In this document: piece by piece, positions 24,133 through 33,914 of the stretch | Position numbering within the stretch: the stretch's first letter is position 1 | Layout: the number at the start of each line of letters is the position of its first letter | Assembly: GCA_947631085.1 (NCBI GenBank) | Contig: CANRJY010000016.1 | Location: 1 to 49,308, forward strand | Direction: 5' to 3' | Origin: an uncultured Clostridia bacterium | GTDB lineage: Bacteria > Bacillota > Clostridia > UBA1381 | DNA: 49,308 bases | Notes under the pieces: model-generated | Told to the model about the DNA's origin: nothing | Database searches by the model: none | The model's input: only the letters and a program-made list of their open reading frames with translations | Position numbers and translations under genes: made by a program

Positions 24133-24915
24133 ATGAAAATAATGTGCATCGGCGACGTAGTAAGCCGCACGGGAAGAGAAATGCTTTTCAGATATATCGA
24201 CGACTACCGCCAAAACCACGGCGTGGATTTCTTTATAGCGAACGGCGAAAACGCCACTCACGGTCGCGGACTCGCCTACCCCGCCTACAACGAAATAATG
24301 CGCGCCGGAGTTGACGCGCTGACGCTCGGCAACCACGCGTGGGGCGCGAAGGACGTCGTTCAAATCATGGAGCGCAAAAAAAACGTGATAAGACCGGCAA
24401 ATTTCAGCAACCGCTGTCCCGGTCCCGGAAGTCTTGTGATGCGGACAAAAAGCGGCGCGAAGGTCGGGATAATCAACCTCATCGGACGCACGTTCATGCC
24501 GCAGCAGGTCGATTCCCCGTTTGACGCGGCTGACAGGGAGATTGAAAAGCTCAAAGAGCAGACGAATATAATCATAGTCGATTTTCACGCCGAAGCGACG
24601 AGCGAGAAGCTGGCGATGTTCTACCATCTCGACGGCAGAGTTTCAGCCGTTTACGGCACCCACACGCATGTGCAGACCGCCGACGAGACGGTATCGTCAG
24701 CCGGAACGGGCTATATTACGGATATCGGCATGACGGGACCCGCCGATTCAGTGCTCGGCATGAGCAAAACAATAATAGTAAATCGTTTCCTTACGGAAAT
24801 GCCGCAGAAATTTGAGGTTGCGGTCGGAAACGGAATATTTTGTGCGTGCATATTTGACATAGATGAGGAAACCGGCAAATGCACAAGCGTTGAGCGGTTA
24901 TTTTTGAAGGAATAA
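24133..24915 (+). CDS. ymdB: YmdB-family metallophosphoesterase
   Basis: YmdB (TIGR00282) is a binuclear-metal phosphodiesterase; the Bacillus protein hydrolyses 2',3'-cyclic nucleotides and affects biofilm and motility choices. The 260-residue protein has MKIMCIGDVVSRTGRE at the start, FFIANGENATHGRG, LTLGNHAWGAKDVV, IIVDFHAEATSEK and VYGTHTHVQTADE, covering the metal-binding Asp, Asn and His positions. The start at 24133 follows AAGGAAA; an ATG seven codons earlier is inferior. The gene follows rny, which is the usual order. Confidence 0.95.
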   Translation: MKIMCIGDVVSRTGREMLFRYIDDYRQNHGVDFFIANGENATHGRGLAYPAYNEIMRAGVDALTLGNHAWGAKDVVQIMERKKNVIRPANFSNRCPGPGSLVMRTKSGAKVGIINLIGRTFMPQQVDSPFDAADREIEKLKEQTNIIIVDFHAEATSEKLAMFYHLDGRVSAVYGTHTHVQTADETVSSAGTGYITDIGMTGPADSVLGMSKTIIVNRFLTEMPQKFEVAVGNGIFCACIFDIDEETGKCTSVERLFLKE

Positions 24916-24930
24916 TAATTTTATATGAAT

Positions 24931-24969
24931 AAAAATCTCCGGCGGGATTTCCCGCCGGAGATTTTTATT
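24931..24969. terminator. Bidirectional terminator between ymdB and the esterase gene
   Basis: AAAAATCTCCGGCGGG (24931-24946) and CCCGCCGGAGATTTTT (24951-24966) form a perfect 16-bp stem with ATTT as loop and T runs on both strands. It serves the two convergent genes. Confidence 0.93.
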
Positions 24970-24997
24970 TGGTTTATTTAATTAACTTTTCAATTAA

Positions 24998-27900
24998 TTA
25001 TTCAGCCGCTTGTGACAAATCATTGGTAATGATATCAACGAGCGTCTTAACGATACCCTTTGCATCGTCGCCTGTGCCGTAGCCGCCTATCATAAGATTA
25101 CCTGCCAGCTGCGGATGAGTTGCGTTCGCGCCGTAGTGGTTGTGGTCGCTGAAGCATGAGATGATCTCCTGTGCTCTCGCTTCCTTAGCAGCGTCGTCAG
25201 CGCCCTCCGCAACATATGCGTTGAATGCCGCGTCAGCCATCTTACCGATATCTACGAAGCCTACTACGTTAGGATCGTACTTGTTCTCGTTCTCTGATGA
25301 ACCCGCCGCATCAAACAACGGCTTCATTTCGTCAAGCGAATCCCATATAAATATCTTCCTGTTTTCAGCCGACTCTATACCAAGATCATTTACGCCCGCA
25401 GCTATAGCCTTCTCGGTAGCTGTTACATTTGTGAGCTTATCGCCCGAGTAATCAGCCGCTATAACTACCGCCTTGTCATATGCCTTATCTGATACAAGAG
25501 TAAATTTGCCGTCCACATCATGGATACCAATCGATGTATCATCGCCCACAGGCGGCTTTGTTGTTCTCTCAATAAAGATGTTTCTTACGATATTATCATA
25601 CGCATCCTGACGATACGATGTAAATGTATGAGTATCCTTATTATAACCGTTCGCGTAATCGCCTACAGCACCGTGAGGCGTGTATGAGTTAAGAATGATC
25701 TTAGCTCCGAGCGCTTCGCAGGCGTCGATATAATAATTGAAGTCCTCCTCGAAGGTAGTTCCCATACCGTTCGTTCCCATATCGCCTATCATTACATAAT
25801 CGCCCGGTCTTACCTGAGACAGAACTCTGTCCGCAAGCTCTCCGTTTGTATAGTATGAAGAAAGGTTTCTGCCGCCGCGTCCGTTATTTGAGAATGACGC
25901 AATATTCATAAGATCCGGATAATTTGCTATGTCTCTTGCAAGATTATATGCCCATGAACCGTTGTTTGCGATCGTCGAGTCACCTATTGTGTAGATATTC
26001 GGCTTAACGCCCGGACCTTTATCCGCCTGCTTCTCAATTACTATTGATGAAACGGTAGCCCTTGAGAATGACAGGTCGAGAACATCATCTATAACAGGGA
26101 TAACATACGTTACAGCCGTCTGCGCCGTATTTGTAAGAGTGCGTCCAGACAAATCTGCATTTACATACTCCGATGCAACCGTACCCATGTAATTTATCGT
26201 TACGTTATAAACCTTCTTCGGCTCTACCTTAGCCTGGAATTTGAATGTACCGTCGATATTATCGGAGTCGGCGTTGTCCGCGCTTGCCGTACCGCCTTCC
26301 GTTCCCGAGCCGCTTTCGATACCGTAGCCGGTGCTGTCGGAGTAAGGCGTATTCGGAGTTACCGCCGTGTAGCCTTCTGCTACCGCGTCGTCTGCGTCCG
26401 AACCCAAGTCAAACGAAAGACCGTGAATCGTAACCTTTACGGATCTTGAAATAGGCTCGTCTTTTGAGTTCGTACCCGACGCACGGATATAAAGAACGGT
26501 TGCCGAAGCCTTCTCGCTTACCGTCAATGTAGCCGTATCTTTATCAAATGTGATACCCTCCGGAAGAGTTGTAAGCTCGTTGGCGTTATTTTTGTCGTAT
26601 ACCGCATAAGTAACTGCCTTGCCCGCTATATCCTGAAGGTTCTTATCCTGTACCTTTGCTTCGTAAACATAGCTGTCAACCTGACCTTCCTGAAGCGGAA
26701 TCGAGATGCTCGAATACGACTTTGTGAAGTTTACGCTGTCTGACGAGCCGGAAATTCTTACAGGAATATCCTTTGTTTTTCCGCCCATAGAAACTCTTAC
26801 TTTAATATCGGCAGCCTGCGCTCCGTATTTAACGGACAGCGTAGCCATATGCGAATTATTCTCGTCGGGAGTTATAACCACGTTCGGATCCTCGGCGTCG
26901 GAAACGATAGACCATTCAGCCGCACTGATTATGTCATAGCCCTCCGTCGAAAGAGCGCTTACGCTCAGCTGTGTTGACGACGCTTCTTCATCGGCTGTTT
27001 CGGGAATAGCTACTGTTTCACTTTCGATTGTCGTAGTAAGGTCGCCGGCAATTTCAGGAGTATACATGATAACATTATTGAAATCGAGCGTACCCTGTGA
27101 GTTATCCGGTGTTCTGTAGCAAAGGAACGTCGGTGTCAACGAGCCCGCGTCTACGAACGGTTCGATATCCGACTCGCCGAGAAGCGCGCCTGTTTCTCTG
27201 TCATATACCTTCGCATACCAAAGTCCCGATGTTACGTCGCACGAAAGAACGATCGTATACCATACGCCGGGCGATGCCGGAGCAACCGTAGCCTGACCGT
27301 TCATTGTAAGCGCCGTGCCGCTGAAGTTAAGGCTGAGAGTGGTCGCAGCGCCCGCCGGCGTCCATGTCGGAGGATTGACAGACTTGAACAGAATTGCCGA
27401 ATTGTTATTATAAAATCTTACGTCCTGCTTGATAATAACCTGCTCCGTCGGAGCCGCGTCAAGCTGGTTAGTCGCAAAGCTGGAGCTGTTAGTACCTGTC
27501 GAATAAAGCTGCAGGAACTTCTCGTCGCCTTCCTTGCGGATATACAGACCCTTTCCGCTGTTGCCGCCGTAAGCTGCCCAGTCGCCTGTTGTGATATCAT
27601 CAGCACTTCTGTTATCGGGCGAATCGCTTACCTTGAAATCAACCATCGAATCCTCATACCACGAGAAATCCGAAACGTAACCCGGCTTCGGGAGGATTTG
27701 ACCCGTAACCTGAGCTTTGTTCGCGAGAATGGTAAGCGGCTTTTCCTGAGTAAGAGTTATCGTCTTAGAGGTATCTTCTCCGCCGCCGTAATATGTAACC
27801 TCAACCTTTACTTTACCGTAGAAGTTTGAAGCCTGATTTGCCAGTGTGAAGTTTGCTACCGTCGGATTTTCTTCATCATATACCACCTTGGCATAGGTAT

Positions 27901-29215
27901 CGCAGTATGTGAGATAATTTCCGTCGGCGTCCTTCTGATCGGAATCCGTCGGCTTACTTGTGCCGTCGCCGGTGAACATCGTATTGAAGCCCGAGAAAGT
28001 CCACTTAACATCGATCGGAGCAACTCTTGTTTCACCCTGCTCGTAAAGATCACTTCCGAGCTCGCCCGTAACCTTAACGGATATTTCGTTGCTTGCAAAA
28101 TCAGTATCGCTCTCGCCCATCGTAAGCAAGCCGCCGTTTGGAACAACAAGCGAAATATCGGTCATCGGCTCAATGTACTCGGGATCCTTATGATATACCG
28201 CCGTATATACCGTATTTGCCGTAAGAGGAGTGCTGAGTACGTCCTCTGTTGAAATTACGGTTTCCGTATCGTCATCCTTGTACCAGCCGTCGAAAACATA
28301 GCCTGTCTTTGCAGTTTCGGGAACCTCGCTTATAAGACCGGTATCCTTGTCGGCTGTTTTTGTCGTCTTTGTTCCTTCAACATCAAATGTAGCTATGAAA
28401 TACTTTCCGAGAACATCGCCGTCGGCATACGGACGAACAACGATATTATCAACACCCGCAAGACCGCCGATATTTCTCGGCTGACCTATAAAGATATGCT
28501 TGATGCTTTCGCCGTCCGCTGTACCCATTCCGACCATGTTTTCTTCGAAGTATTTGGTAGTACCGTCAAGTGAAGTTATCGTCAGCACAACAGTGCGCGC
28601 GTCGAAGTCCATAACAGCCTTAGCGTGCGCCCATGTAGCTGCGGAATAACCCGTTGTAACATATGTCTTGTCAGAGCCGTCAAGTGAATTTACAACGATC
28701 GTATCCTTATCGCTCTGATAGAACGAGAATACATACGATCCCGTATACGCACCGTTACCTATAGGAGCGTTCGGCGCGGACGAATCGGTAATGATCAACT
28801 GGCTGCCGCCGGAATTTCCGCCCATCATGAAATCAAATTCCATAACGGCCTTTTTAGCTTCGTCCAGTGTTTTTGCCGCGTCAGGCAGCGTATAATACGA
28901 CGTTCTTTGTCCGCTGCCGGATGTGTTGCCGTACTTATAATACTGATTGATAGACTCTTCAGCCGAGTTTGTCGCTATTGACATACCTCCGGCGTCATAC
29001 TGAGATGTCCATGCCGTACCGTCGCTGAGCGTCATAGTGGTCAGCGCGTTTCCGAGAGCGTCCTTATCTGCCACCTGACCTGATGTTTCATTCTCGAAGT
29101 CAAGTGAAAAATACGGATCGCCTTCCGCGAATGCCGTCGTCGCGAGACCGGCAAATGCGGTTGCAGAAATTGACAGCGCTGTCAGGAGCGCTAACAGTTT
29201 CTTTGATTTTTTCAT
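24998..29215 (-). CDS. Large secreted SGNH esterase, rhamnogalacturonan-acetylesterase-like
   Basis: The 1,405-residue protein begins with a signal peptide (KKLLALLTALSISATAFAGL) at the ATG at 29215; a 14-codon upstream extension is unlikely. Order: LamG-like domain (about 35-265), InlB-type repeat (TAKTGYVFDGWYKDDDTE, about 270-345), a second LamG-like region (about 515-720), Ig-like domains (about 730-930), a YxiM-type galactose-binding domain (FDLGSDADDAV), then SGNH hydrolase. Block I IYTIGDSTIAN has the Ser near 1078, block II NNGRGGRNL, block III GDMGTNG and block V HYGANATHPQLAGN with the His near 1368. Between blocks III and V lies a small module (about 1223-1300) also found at the end of the protein at 33981. 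Pectin deacetylation fits the neighbouring uxa genes. Confidence 0.85.
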   Translation of the reverse strand: MKKSKKLLALLTALSISATAFAGLATTAFAEGDPYFSLDFENETSGQVADKDALGNALTTMTLSDGTAWTSQYDAGGMSIATNSAEESINQYYKYGNTSGSGQRTSYYTLPDAAKTLDEAKKAVMEFDFMMGGNSGGSQLIITDSSAPNAPIGNGAYTGSYVFSFYQSDKDTIVVNSLDGSDKTYVTTGYSAATWAHAKAVMDFDARTVVLTITSLDGTTKYFEENMVGMGTADGESIKHIFIGQPRNIGGLAGVDNIVVRPYADGDVLGKYFIATFDVEGTKTTKTADKDTGLISEVPETAKTGYVFDGWYKDDDTETVISTEDVLSTPLTANTVYTAVYHKDPEYIEPMTDISLVVPNGGLLTMGESDTDFASNEISVKVTGELGSDLYEQGETRVAPIDVKWTFSGFNTMFTGDGTSKPTDSDQKDADGNYLTYCDTYAKVVYDEENPTVANFTLANQASNFYGKVKVEVTYYGGGEDTSKTITLTQEKPLTILANKAQVTGQILPKPGYVSDFSWYEDSMVDFKVSDSPDNRSADDITTGDWAAYGGNSGKGLYIRKEGDEKFLQLYSTGTNSSSFATNQLDAAPTEQVIIKQDVRFYNNNSAILFKSVNPPTWTPAGAATTLSLNFSGTALTMNGQATVAPASPGVWYTIVLSCDVTSGLWYAKVYDRETGALLGESDIEPFVDAGSLTPTFLCYRTPDNSQGTLDFNNVIMYTPEIAGDLTTTIESETVAIPETADEEASSTQLSVSALSTEGYDIISAAEWSIVSDAEDPNVVITPDENNSHMATLSVKYGAQAADIKVRVSMGGKTKDIPVRISGSSDSVNFTKSYSSISIPLQEGQVDSYVYEAKVQDKNLQDIAGKAVTYAVYDKNNANELTTLPEGITFDKDTATLTVSEKASATVLYIRASGTNSKDEPISRSVKVTIHGLSFDLGSDADDAVAEGYTAVTPNTPYSDSTGYGIESGSGTEGGTASADNADSDNIDGTFKFQAKVEPKKVYNVTINYMGTVASEYVNADLSGRTLTNTAQTAVTYVIPVIDDVLDLSFSRATVSSIVIEKQADKGPGVKPNIYTIGDSTIANNGSWAYNLARDIANYPDLMNIASFSNNGRGGRNLSSYYTNGELADRVLSQVRPGDYVMIGDMGTNGMGTTFEEDFNYYIDACEALGAKIILNSYTPHGAVGDYANGYNKDTHTFTSYRQDAYDNIVRNIFIERTTKPPVGDDTSIGIHDVDGKFTLVSDKAYDKAVVIAADYSGDKLTNVTATEKAIAAGVNDLGIESAENRKIFIWDSLDEMKPLFDAAGSSENENKYDPNVVGFVDIGKMADAAFNAYVAEGADDAAKEARAQEIISCFSDHNHYGANATHPQLAGNLMIGGYGTGDDAKGIVKTLVDIITNDLSQAAE

Positions 29216-29267
29216 TATTTTCTCCCTCTCTTTCTTTATTTGATTAAAGATAATCATTAGTAATTTA

Positions 29268-29296
29268 ATTATACTATATTATTTTAAATTTGTACA
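29268..29296 (-). promoter_or_regulatory. Promoter of the SGNH esterase gene
   Basis: A perfect TATAAT (29268-29273) on the minus strand lies 17 bases from TGTACA (29291-29296), which is a weaker -35 and itself palindromic. Confidence 0.6.
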
Positions 29297-29344
29297 GTCT
29301 TTTTTTACATTTTATACAAAAAAATTTTACAGTTTCTTTGCAAA

Positions 29345-29376
29345 TATCAAAAACGCCCCGTAAAGGGACGCTTTTG
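29345..29376 (-). terminator. Terminator of the uxa operon
   Basis: GGGACGCTTTT (29365-29375) and AAAAACGCCCC (29349-29359) pair over 11 bp with two G-T wobbles; the arm ends in five T on the minus strand. Confidence 0.75.
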
Positions 29377-29383
29377 GTATTTT

Positions 29384-30796
29384 CTACAGCACCACGCCGT
29401 CTTTGAATATTGAAATTTCTCTGTAGCCGTTTTTTTCATTGTTTGTAAGCTCGCCCGAGGCTACGGAGATGACACAGTCAAACAGCTCGTCCGTCAGATC
29501 CGCGCCGTTTATTATCTCTCCCGCGTTAAAGTCTATCCAATGCGGCTTTCTCTCATAAAGCGGCGTGTTTGTGGATATTTTTACGGTCGGAACGGGCGCG
29601 CCCACGGGAGTGCCGCGTCCTGTCGAGAACAGTATTAAATGACACCCCGACGCGGTGAGATTTGTGACCGCGACTATATCGTTGCCGGGTCCCGTCAAAA
29701 GATTAAGTCCCCTTTTTTCAACTCCGCTTCCTATTTGAATTACGTCCGCAACGTTCGCGCTTCCCGATTTCTGAACGCATCCGAGCGATTTATCCTCGAG
29801 AGTTGTTATGCCGCCCTTCTTGTTTCCCGGCGACGGATTTTCATACACGACCTGATCATGCCGCATGAAATATTCCTTGAAATTATTGATTAAATCAACC
29901 GTTTTATTGAAAATTTCCTCGTTTTCGCAGCGGTTCATCAAAATCGTTTCCGCTCCGAACATTTCAGGAACCTCGGTCAAAATCGTGCTTCCGCCCGCGC
30001 CTATGAGCTTATCGGAAAATCTGCCGATAAGCGGATTTGCGGTAAGACCGGAAAATCCGTCGCTGCCGCCGCATTTAAGCCCGACAACAAGCTCCGACGC
30101 GTCACATTCCGTTCGCTTCTGTTTACTTGCGTATTCTGCAAGCTCGCCTATCAGGCGCAGTCCTTCGGAAATTTCGTCGTCGTAGTCCTGAGTGCTCATA
30201 AATTTTACGCGTTCCTCGTCAATATCACCGAGAACCGTTTTAAAAAGCGGTATATTGTTGTTCTCGCAGCCCAAGCCGAGCACAAGCACGCCCGCCGCGT
30301 TGGGGTGATTTACAAGTCCCTTTAAAACAAGCTGCGTAGTTTTCTGATCGTCGCCGAGCTGTGAGCAGCCGAACGGATGCGGAAAACTGAAAACTCCGCC
30401 GCATTTATCGCCGTAAAGCTTATTCGCTTCGCGCGCCAAAATTTCAGCCGTTTTGTTTACGCAGCCGACGGTGTTCACGATCCATATTTCGTTGCGTATG
30501 CCGACCCTGCCGTCCCTGCGTCTGTAGCCCATAAACGTACGCTTTTCGGTTTTCGGAATTGTATTTTTTTTCGGCTCGTATGTATAATCGAGCACTCCCG
30601 AAAGATTTGTTTTGATATTATGCGTATGAACGTGCTCGCCCTTTTTTATGTCAACCGTCGCGTGACCAATAGGATAACCGTATTTTATAACATTTTCGCC
30701 CTCTTTAATATCGGTGAGCGCGATTTTATGCCCGCTTTTTTCGCCCTCGAGCATAACGGCTACGTTGTCCTTTTCGTTAATTTTAATCTGCTTCAT
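29384..30796 (-). CDS. uxaA: Altronate dehydratase
   Basis: UxaA dehydrates D-altronate to 2-keto-3-deoxygluconate in galacturonate catabolism; the family depends on Fe2+. The 470-residue protein has an N-terminal SAF domain (YPIGHATVDIKKGEHVHTHNI) and the catalytic body: YRRDGRVGIRNEIWIVNTVGCVNK, FSFPHPFGCSQLGDD, LVLGLGCENNN, VGLKCGGSDGFSGLTANPLIG, ASGCHLILFSTGRGTPVGAPVPTVKI. The ATG at 30796 shares its A with the uxaB stop (TGATG), so translation is coupled. An open frame upstream of that ATG overlaps uxaB and is not used. Confidence 0.96.
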   Translation of the reverse strand: MKQIKINEKDNVAVMLEGEKSGHKIALTDIKEGENVIKYGYPIGHATVDIKKGEHVHTHNIKTNLSGVLDYTYEPKKNTIPKTEKRTFMGYRRRDGRVGIRNEIWIVNTVGCVNKTAEILAREANKLYGDKCGGVFSFPHPFGCSQLGDDQKTTQLVLKGLVNHPNAAGVLVLGLGCENNNIPLFKTVLGDIDEERVKFMSTQDYDDEISEGLRLIGELAEYASKQKRTECDASELVVGLKCGGSDGFSGLTANPLIGRFSDKLIGAGGSTILTEVPEMFGAETILMNRCENEEIFNKTVDLINNFKEYFMRHDQVVYENPSPGNKKGGITTLEDKSLGCVQKSGSANVADVIQIGSGVEKRGLNLLTGPGNDIVAVTNLTASGCHLILFSTGRGTPVGAPVPTVKISTNTPLYERKPHWIDFNAGEIINGADLTDELFDCVISVASGELTNNEKNGYREISIFKDGVVL

Positions 30797-32163
30797 CAGT
30801 CTACTACCTTTTCCATAGCCTTTCTTACGCCGTCCTTCCCGATAGCCGCGAGATGAGCCTCGATCGACGGGAGCAGGAACGACAGATCCTCGCCCCAATA
30901 TTCCGTTTTCGCGAGAATATCAGCCGTCGGAGCTGTTTTCATATACTCCATAATAGCCGCGTCGTCGTTAGCCGCGTCCGTTCTGTAAAACGCAATAAGC
31001 GCCGCGAGCGAGAATACGAGACGCTTCGGTTCTTCGCCCTTTTCCTTCATGTATTGCAATAAGCTCGGCAGAACGCGCACCTTGAATTTCGACACGGAAT
31101 TAAGCGCGATACTTAAAAGATAATGCTTGATAAACGGATTTTTAAAGCGCTCTATCACGTCGTTCGCAAACTGCTCCAGCTCCTCTTTCGGCAAATCGAG
31201 AGTAGGAATAATTTCCTCGAACAACGCCTGCTTCATAAACGGGAATATAAGCTGGTCGTCCATCGCATCCTTTACCGTTTCGAGCCCCGCGAGATGCGCC
31301 GCGAGTACCATTGACGTGTGCGCGCCGTTTAATATACGCACCTTGCGCTTTTTGTACGGCGTTACGTCGTCCGTCCAGAGCACGTTCAAGCCGATTTTAT
31401 GGAACGGAATTTCCTCCGCGAGTGCCTTGTCGCCTTCGATTACCCAAAGATGGAAAATTTCGGCGGTGTCGATTATATTATCAAGATATCCGAACGCTTC
31501 CTCCATCTGCTTCGCCGTATCGCGCGGATAACCAGTCACTATCCTGTCAACGAGCGTGTTTGTAAAGTGATTTTCCTCGTTTACCCATTTTTCGAAATCC
31601 GCGCCGTAGCTCCAATCGCGGCTGTATTTCATAATACATTCTTTTAAATTATCGCCGTTTTTGTCGATAAGCTCGCACGGGAACAGGATAAATCCGGGAA
31701 GTCCGAGATCAAAGCGGCGCTTTAAAAACATGGTAAGTCTGCCCGGAAAAGTAGTCCCCGCAAAATCGTCGGGCGATTGATTAGGCTTATACTCAATTCC
31801 CGCTTCGGTCGTGTTTGACACGATAAAGCGTAAATCGGGATTTTCCGCGCATTTGAAGAATGCGTCGGTATCGGCGAACGGATTTATTCCGCGCGTAACG
31901 CACTCGACAACGCGTGTTTCCTCAACGCGCTCGCCGTTTTGCAGTCCGCGCAGATACAAGCTGTAAAGCCCGTCCTGCTCGTTGATCATATCAACAAGTC
32001 CCTTGTCAATAGGCTGTACGAGCACCACGCCGTAATCGCCGTTATTTTCCTTATTCAGTTTATCTATCATCCAGTCCACAAACCCGCGAAGAAAATTCCC
32101 TTCGCCGAACTGAAGCACGCGCTCCGTAAGAGCGCACGGTGTTGTTCTTTTTAATCTGTCCAT
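30796..32163 (-). CDS. uxaB: Tagaturonate reductase
   Basis: UxaB reduces D-tagaturonate to D-altronate with NADH; it belongs to the long-chain mannitol dehydrogenase family. The 455-residue protein has the N-terminal NAD domain (VLQFGEGNFLRGFVDWMIDKLN, FIVSNTTEAGI) and the catalytic region (DDVTPYKKRKVRILNGAHTSMVLAAHLAG) with the conserved Lys and the NGAHT motif. It starts 12 bases after uxaC behind GGAGAA. Confidence 0.95.
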   Translation of the reverse strand: MDRLKRTTPCALTERVLQFGEGNFLRGFVDWMIDKLNKENNGDYGVVLVQPIDKGLVDMINEQDGLYSLYLRGLQNGERVEETRVVECVTRGINPFADTDAFFKCAENPDLRFIVSNTTEAGIEYKPNQSPDDFAGTTFPGRLTMFLKRRFDLGLPGFILFPCELIDKNGDNLKECIMKYSRDWSYGADFEKWVNEENHFTNTLVDRIVTGYPRDTAKQMEEAFGYLDNIIDTAEIFHLWVIEGDKALAEEIPFHKIGLNVLWTDDVTPYKKRKVRILNGAHTSMVLAAHLAGLETVKDAMDDQLIFPFMKQALFEEIIPTLDLPKEELEQFANDVIERFKNPFIKHYLLSIALNSVSKFKVRVLPSLLQYMKEKGEEPKRLVFSLAALIAFYRTDAANDDAAIMEYMKTAPTADILAKTEYWGEDLSFLLPSIEAHLAAIGKDGVRKAMEKVVD

Positions 32164-32175
32164 TGTTTGTTCTCC

Positions 32176-33576
32176 TTACATCTCAAAATACCTAACCGCG
32201 TTATTATAACAAATATCCTCGACGATCTTCCCCAGTGTGTCCATATCCGACGGGAACTCGCCGTTTTCTACCCATGTTCCAAGTAAATTGCATAATATCC
32301 TTCTAAAATACTCATGCCGCGTGTACGATAAAAAGCTCCTCGAATCCGTCAGCATTCCGACAAATTTGTTGAGCGCCCCCAAATTTGCGAGCGCTTTCAT
32401 CTGCTCCGTCATGCCGTCGCGTTGGTCGTTGAACCACCAGCCCGAGCCGAACTGGATCTTACCCGGCATTTCGCTTGACTGGAAACAGCCGAGCATTGTG
32501 GCGAGCGTGTAATTGTCCTTCGGATTGAGCGTATATAAAATTGTTTTTGGTAAATTTCCGTCCTTTTCCATCGCGTCCATCAGCTTCGCGAGCGGGTACG
32601 CTATGCAGTAGTCGCTTATCGAATCATAGCCCGTGTCCGCGCCGAGCTTCGCGAACATTCGCGAGTTGTTGTTTCTCAGCGCCCCTATATGAAGCTGCAT
32701 TGTCCAGCCGAGCGACTTGTATTTTTTGCCTATTCGTATAAGCGTCTGCGACTTGTACGCGTCAACGTCATGCTGAGAGAGCTTCTTTCCCGAGAGAGCG
32801 GCTCCGAATATTCTTTCAAGCTCGTTTTCGTCCGCGTCCTCGTATGGAACACTGTCGAGAGCGTGGTCGCTTACGCGGCATCCTATGCTGTGGAAATAAT
32901 CAATACGGCTGTAAACGGCTTCGATCAAATCCGCGTATGAGTTGATCGCAATTCCCGATACCTTTGACAGCTTTTCAATATAGCCCATAAACGTGTCCTT
33001 GTCGATGTTGAGCATAAAATCCGGTCTGAACGCCGGCAGTACCTTCGCGTTTATATGACCTTTTTTCGCAATGAGCTTGTGCGTTTCAAGATCGTCCGCC
33101 GGATCGTCGGTGGTGCAGATCACGGCTACGTTCGAGCTGTTTATCAGCTTCGCGGGCGACATCCGCGTTTCCTTTATGACCTTGTTCGCCTTTTCCCATA
33201 TCTCGCCGGCGGTGTCCTCTCTTATAACGGCATCAATTCCGAAATAACGCTGTAATTCCAAATGCGTCCAGTGATAAAGCGGGTTTCCTATCGCGTACTG
33301 CAGGCAGGAGCAGAACGCGCGGAATTTTTCCTCGTCCGTCTTGCTTCCCGTTATGTATTCCTCATCTATGCCGCACGAGCGCATATAACGCCATTTATAG
33401 TGGTCGCCGCCGAGGAAAATCTGCGTGATGTTGTCGAACGGCTTGTCCTCGTACATCATCTGCGGGCTTAAGTGGCAGTGATAGTCGAAAATCGGCATTT
33501 TTTTCGCGTGATTTTTAAAAAGCTCCTTCGCTGTTTCGTTCGAGAGCATAAAATCCTCGTCCATAAATTTTTTCAT
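32176..33576 (-). CDS. uxaC: Glucuronate/galacturonate isomerase
   Basis: UxaC interconverts galacturonate and tagaturonate (also glucuronate and fructuronate). The 466-residue protein has the amidohydrolase-fold start MPIFDYHCHLSPQMM with the HxH metal motif, TDDPADDLETHK, MQLHIGALRNNNSRMF, GWWFNDQRDGM and the C-terminal GMLTDSRSFLSYTRHEYFRR. It is the first gene of the uxaC-uxaB-uxaA operon behind AGGAAAGGGAG and the promoter at 33613-33641. Confidence 0.97.
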   Translation of the reverse strand: MKKFMDEDFMLSNETAKELFKNHAKKMPIFDYHCHLSPQMMYEDKPFDNITQIFLGGDHYKWRYMRSCGIDEEYITGSKTDEEKFRAFCSCLQYAIGNPLYHWTHLELQRYFGIDAVIREDTAGEIWEKANKVIKETRMSPAKLINSSNVAVICTTDDPADDLETHKLIAKKGHINAKVLPAFRPDFMLNIDKDTFMGYIEKLSKVSGIAINSYADLIEAVYSRIDYFHSIGCRVSDHALDSVPYEDADENELERIFGAALSGKKLSQHDVDAYKSQTLIRIGKKYKSLGWTMQLHIGALRNNNSRMFAKLGADTGYDSISDYCIAYPLAKLMDAMEKDGNLPKTILYTLNPKDNYTLATMLGCFQSSEMPGKIQFGSGWWFNDQRDGMTEQMKALANLGALNKFVGMLTDSRSFLSYTRHEYFRRILCNLLGTWVENGEFPSDMDTLGKIVEDICYNNAVRYFEM

Positions 33577-33612
33577 AAAACAACTCCCTTTCCTAATATT
33601 GTATTTGCTGTA

Positions 33613-33641
33613 ATTATATCATCAGCGCATATAAGTGTCAA
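33613..33641 (-). promoter_or_regulatory. Promoter of the uxaCBA operon
   Basis: Perfect TTGACA (33636-33641) and perfect TATAAT (33613-33618) on the minus strand, 17 bases apart, about 37 bases before uxaC. No regulator gene is nearby. Confidence 0.88.
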
Positions 33642-33747
33642 GGCGAATAAGCGATAAATTATTATTTATCCGCTGATTCCATATGAGTCGGATATATTGA
33701 GATAAATTTTTTGATTAAACGAAACCCCGAATTATTAAATTTGCTTC

Positions 33748-33776
33748 TTTACAATTAATATAATTTATGGTATAGT
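33748..33776 (+). promoter_or_regulatory. Promoter of the structured leader and CHAP protein
   Basis: TTTACA (33748-33753) and TATAGT (33771-33776) are 17 bases apart. Transcription should start near 33782, exactly where the first stem begins. Confidence 0.8.
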
Positions 33777-33781
33777 ATAGT

Positions 33782-33888
33782 TGCGACATACTTCTTAATA
33801 TTTATCCGTACAGTTTGCGCTTGCTAAAAGCGCACGCTTTGATTGTCATACCTGTGTGGATAAATATAGACGTATGAAGTGTGTCGCA
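33782..33888 (+). ncRNA. Structured RNA leader, possible attenuator or riboswitch-like element
   Basis: A closing stem of 13 pairs joins 33782-33794 to 33876-33888 (one wobble). A three/eight-base internal loop follows, then a 16-pair stem 33798-33813 with 33852-33867 (two wobbles). Inside is a hairpin GCGCTT-GCTAA-AAGCGC (33817-33833) and an unpaired 3' stretch (33834-33851). A terminator follows 26 bases later. I recognise no known riboswitch consensus; the c-di-AMP class, which often controls such hydrolases, was considered and its core is not seen. It could also be a stand-alone small RNA of about 165 nt. Confidence 0.6.
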
Positions 33889-33914
33889 GCATTAAATCAA
33901 GGTGGCGTTTTTGG

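Noticed and set aside
30797-30898. N-terminal extension of UxaA into uxaB
   Set aside because: The extra 34 residues are basic low-complexity sequence in an alternative frame of uxaB; the coupled ATG at 30796 begins the SAF domain.
33782-33888. c-di-AMP (ydaO) riboswitch before the CHAP protein
   Set aside because: The gene context would suit, but the conserved core sequences are not found and the fold is one long rod with a single side hairpin.
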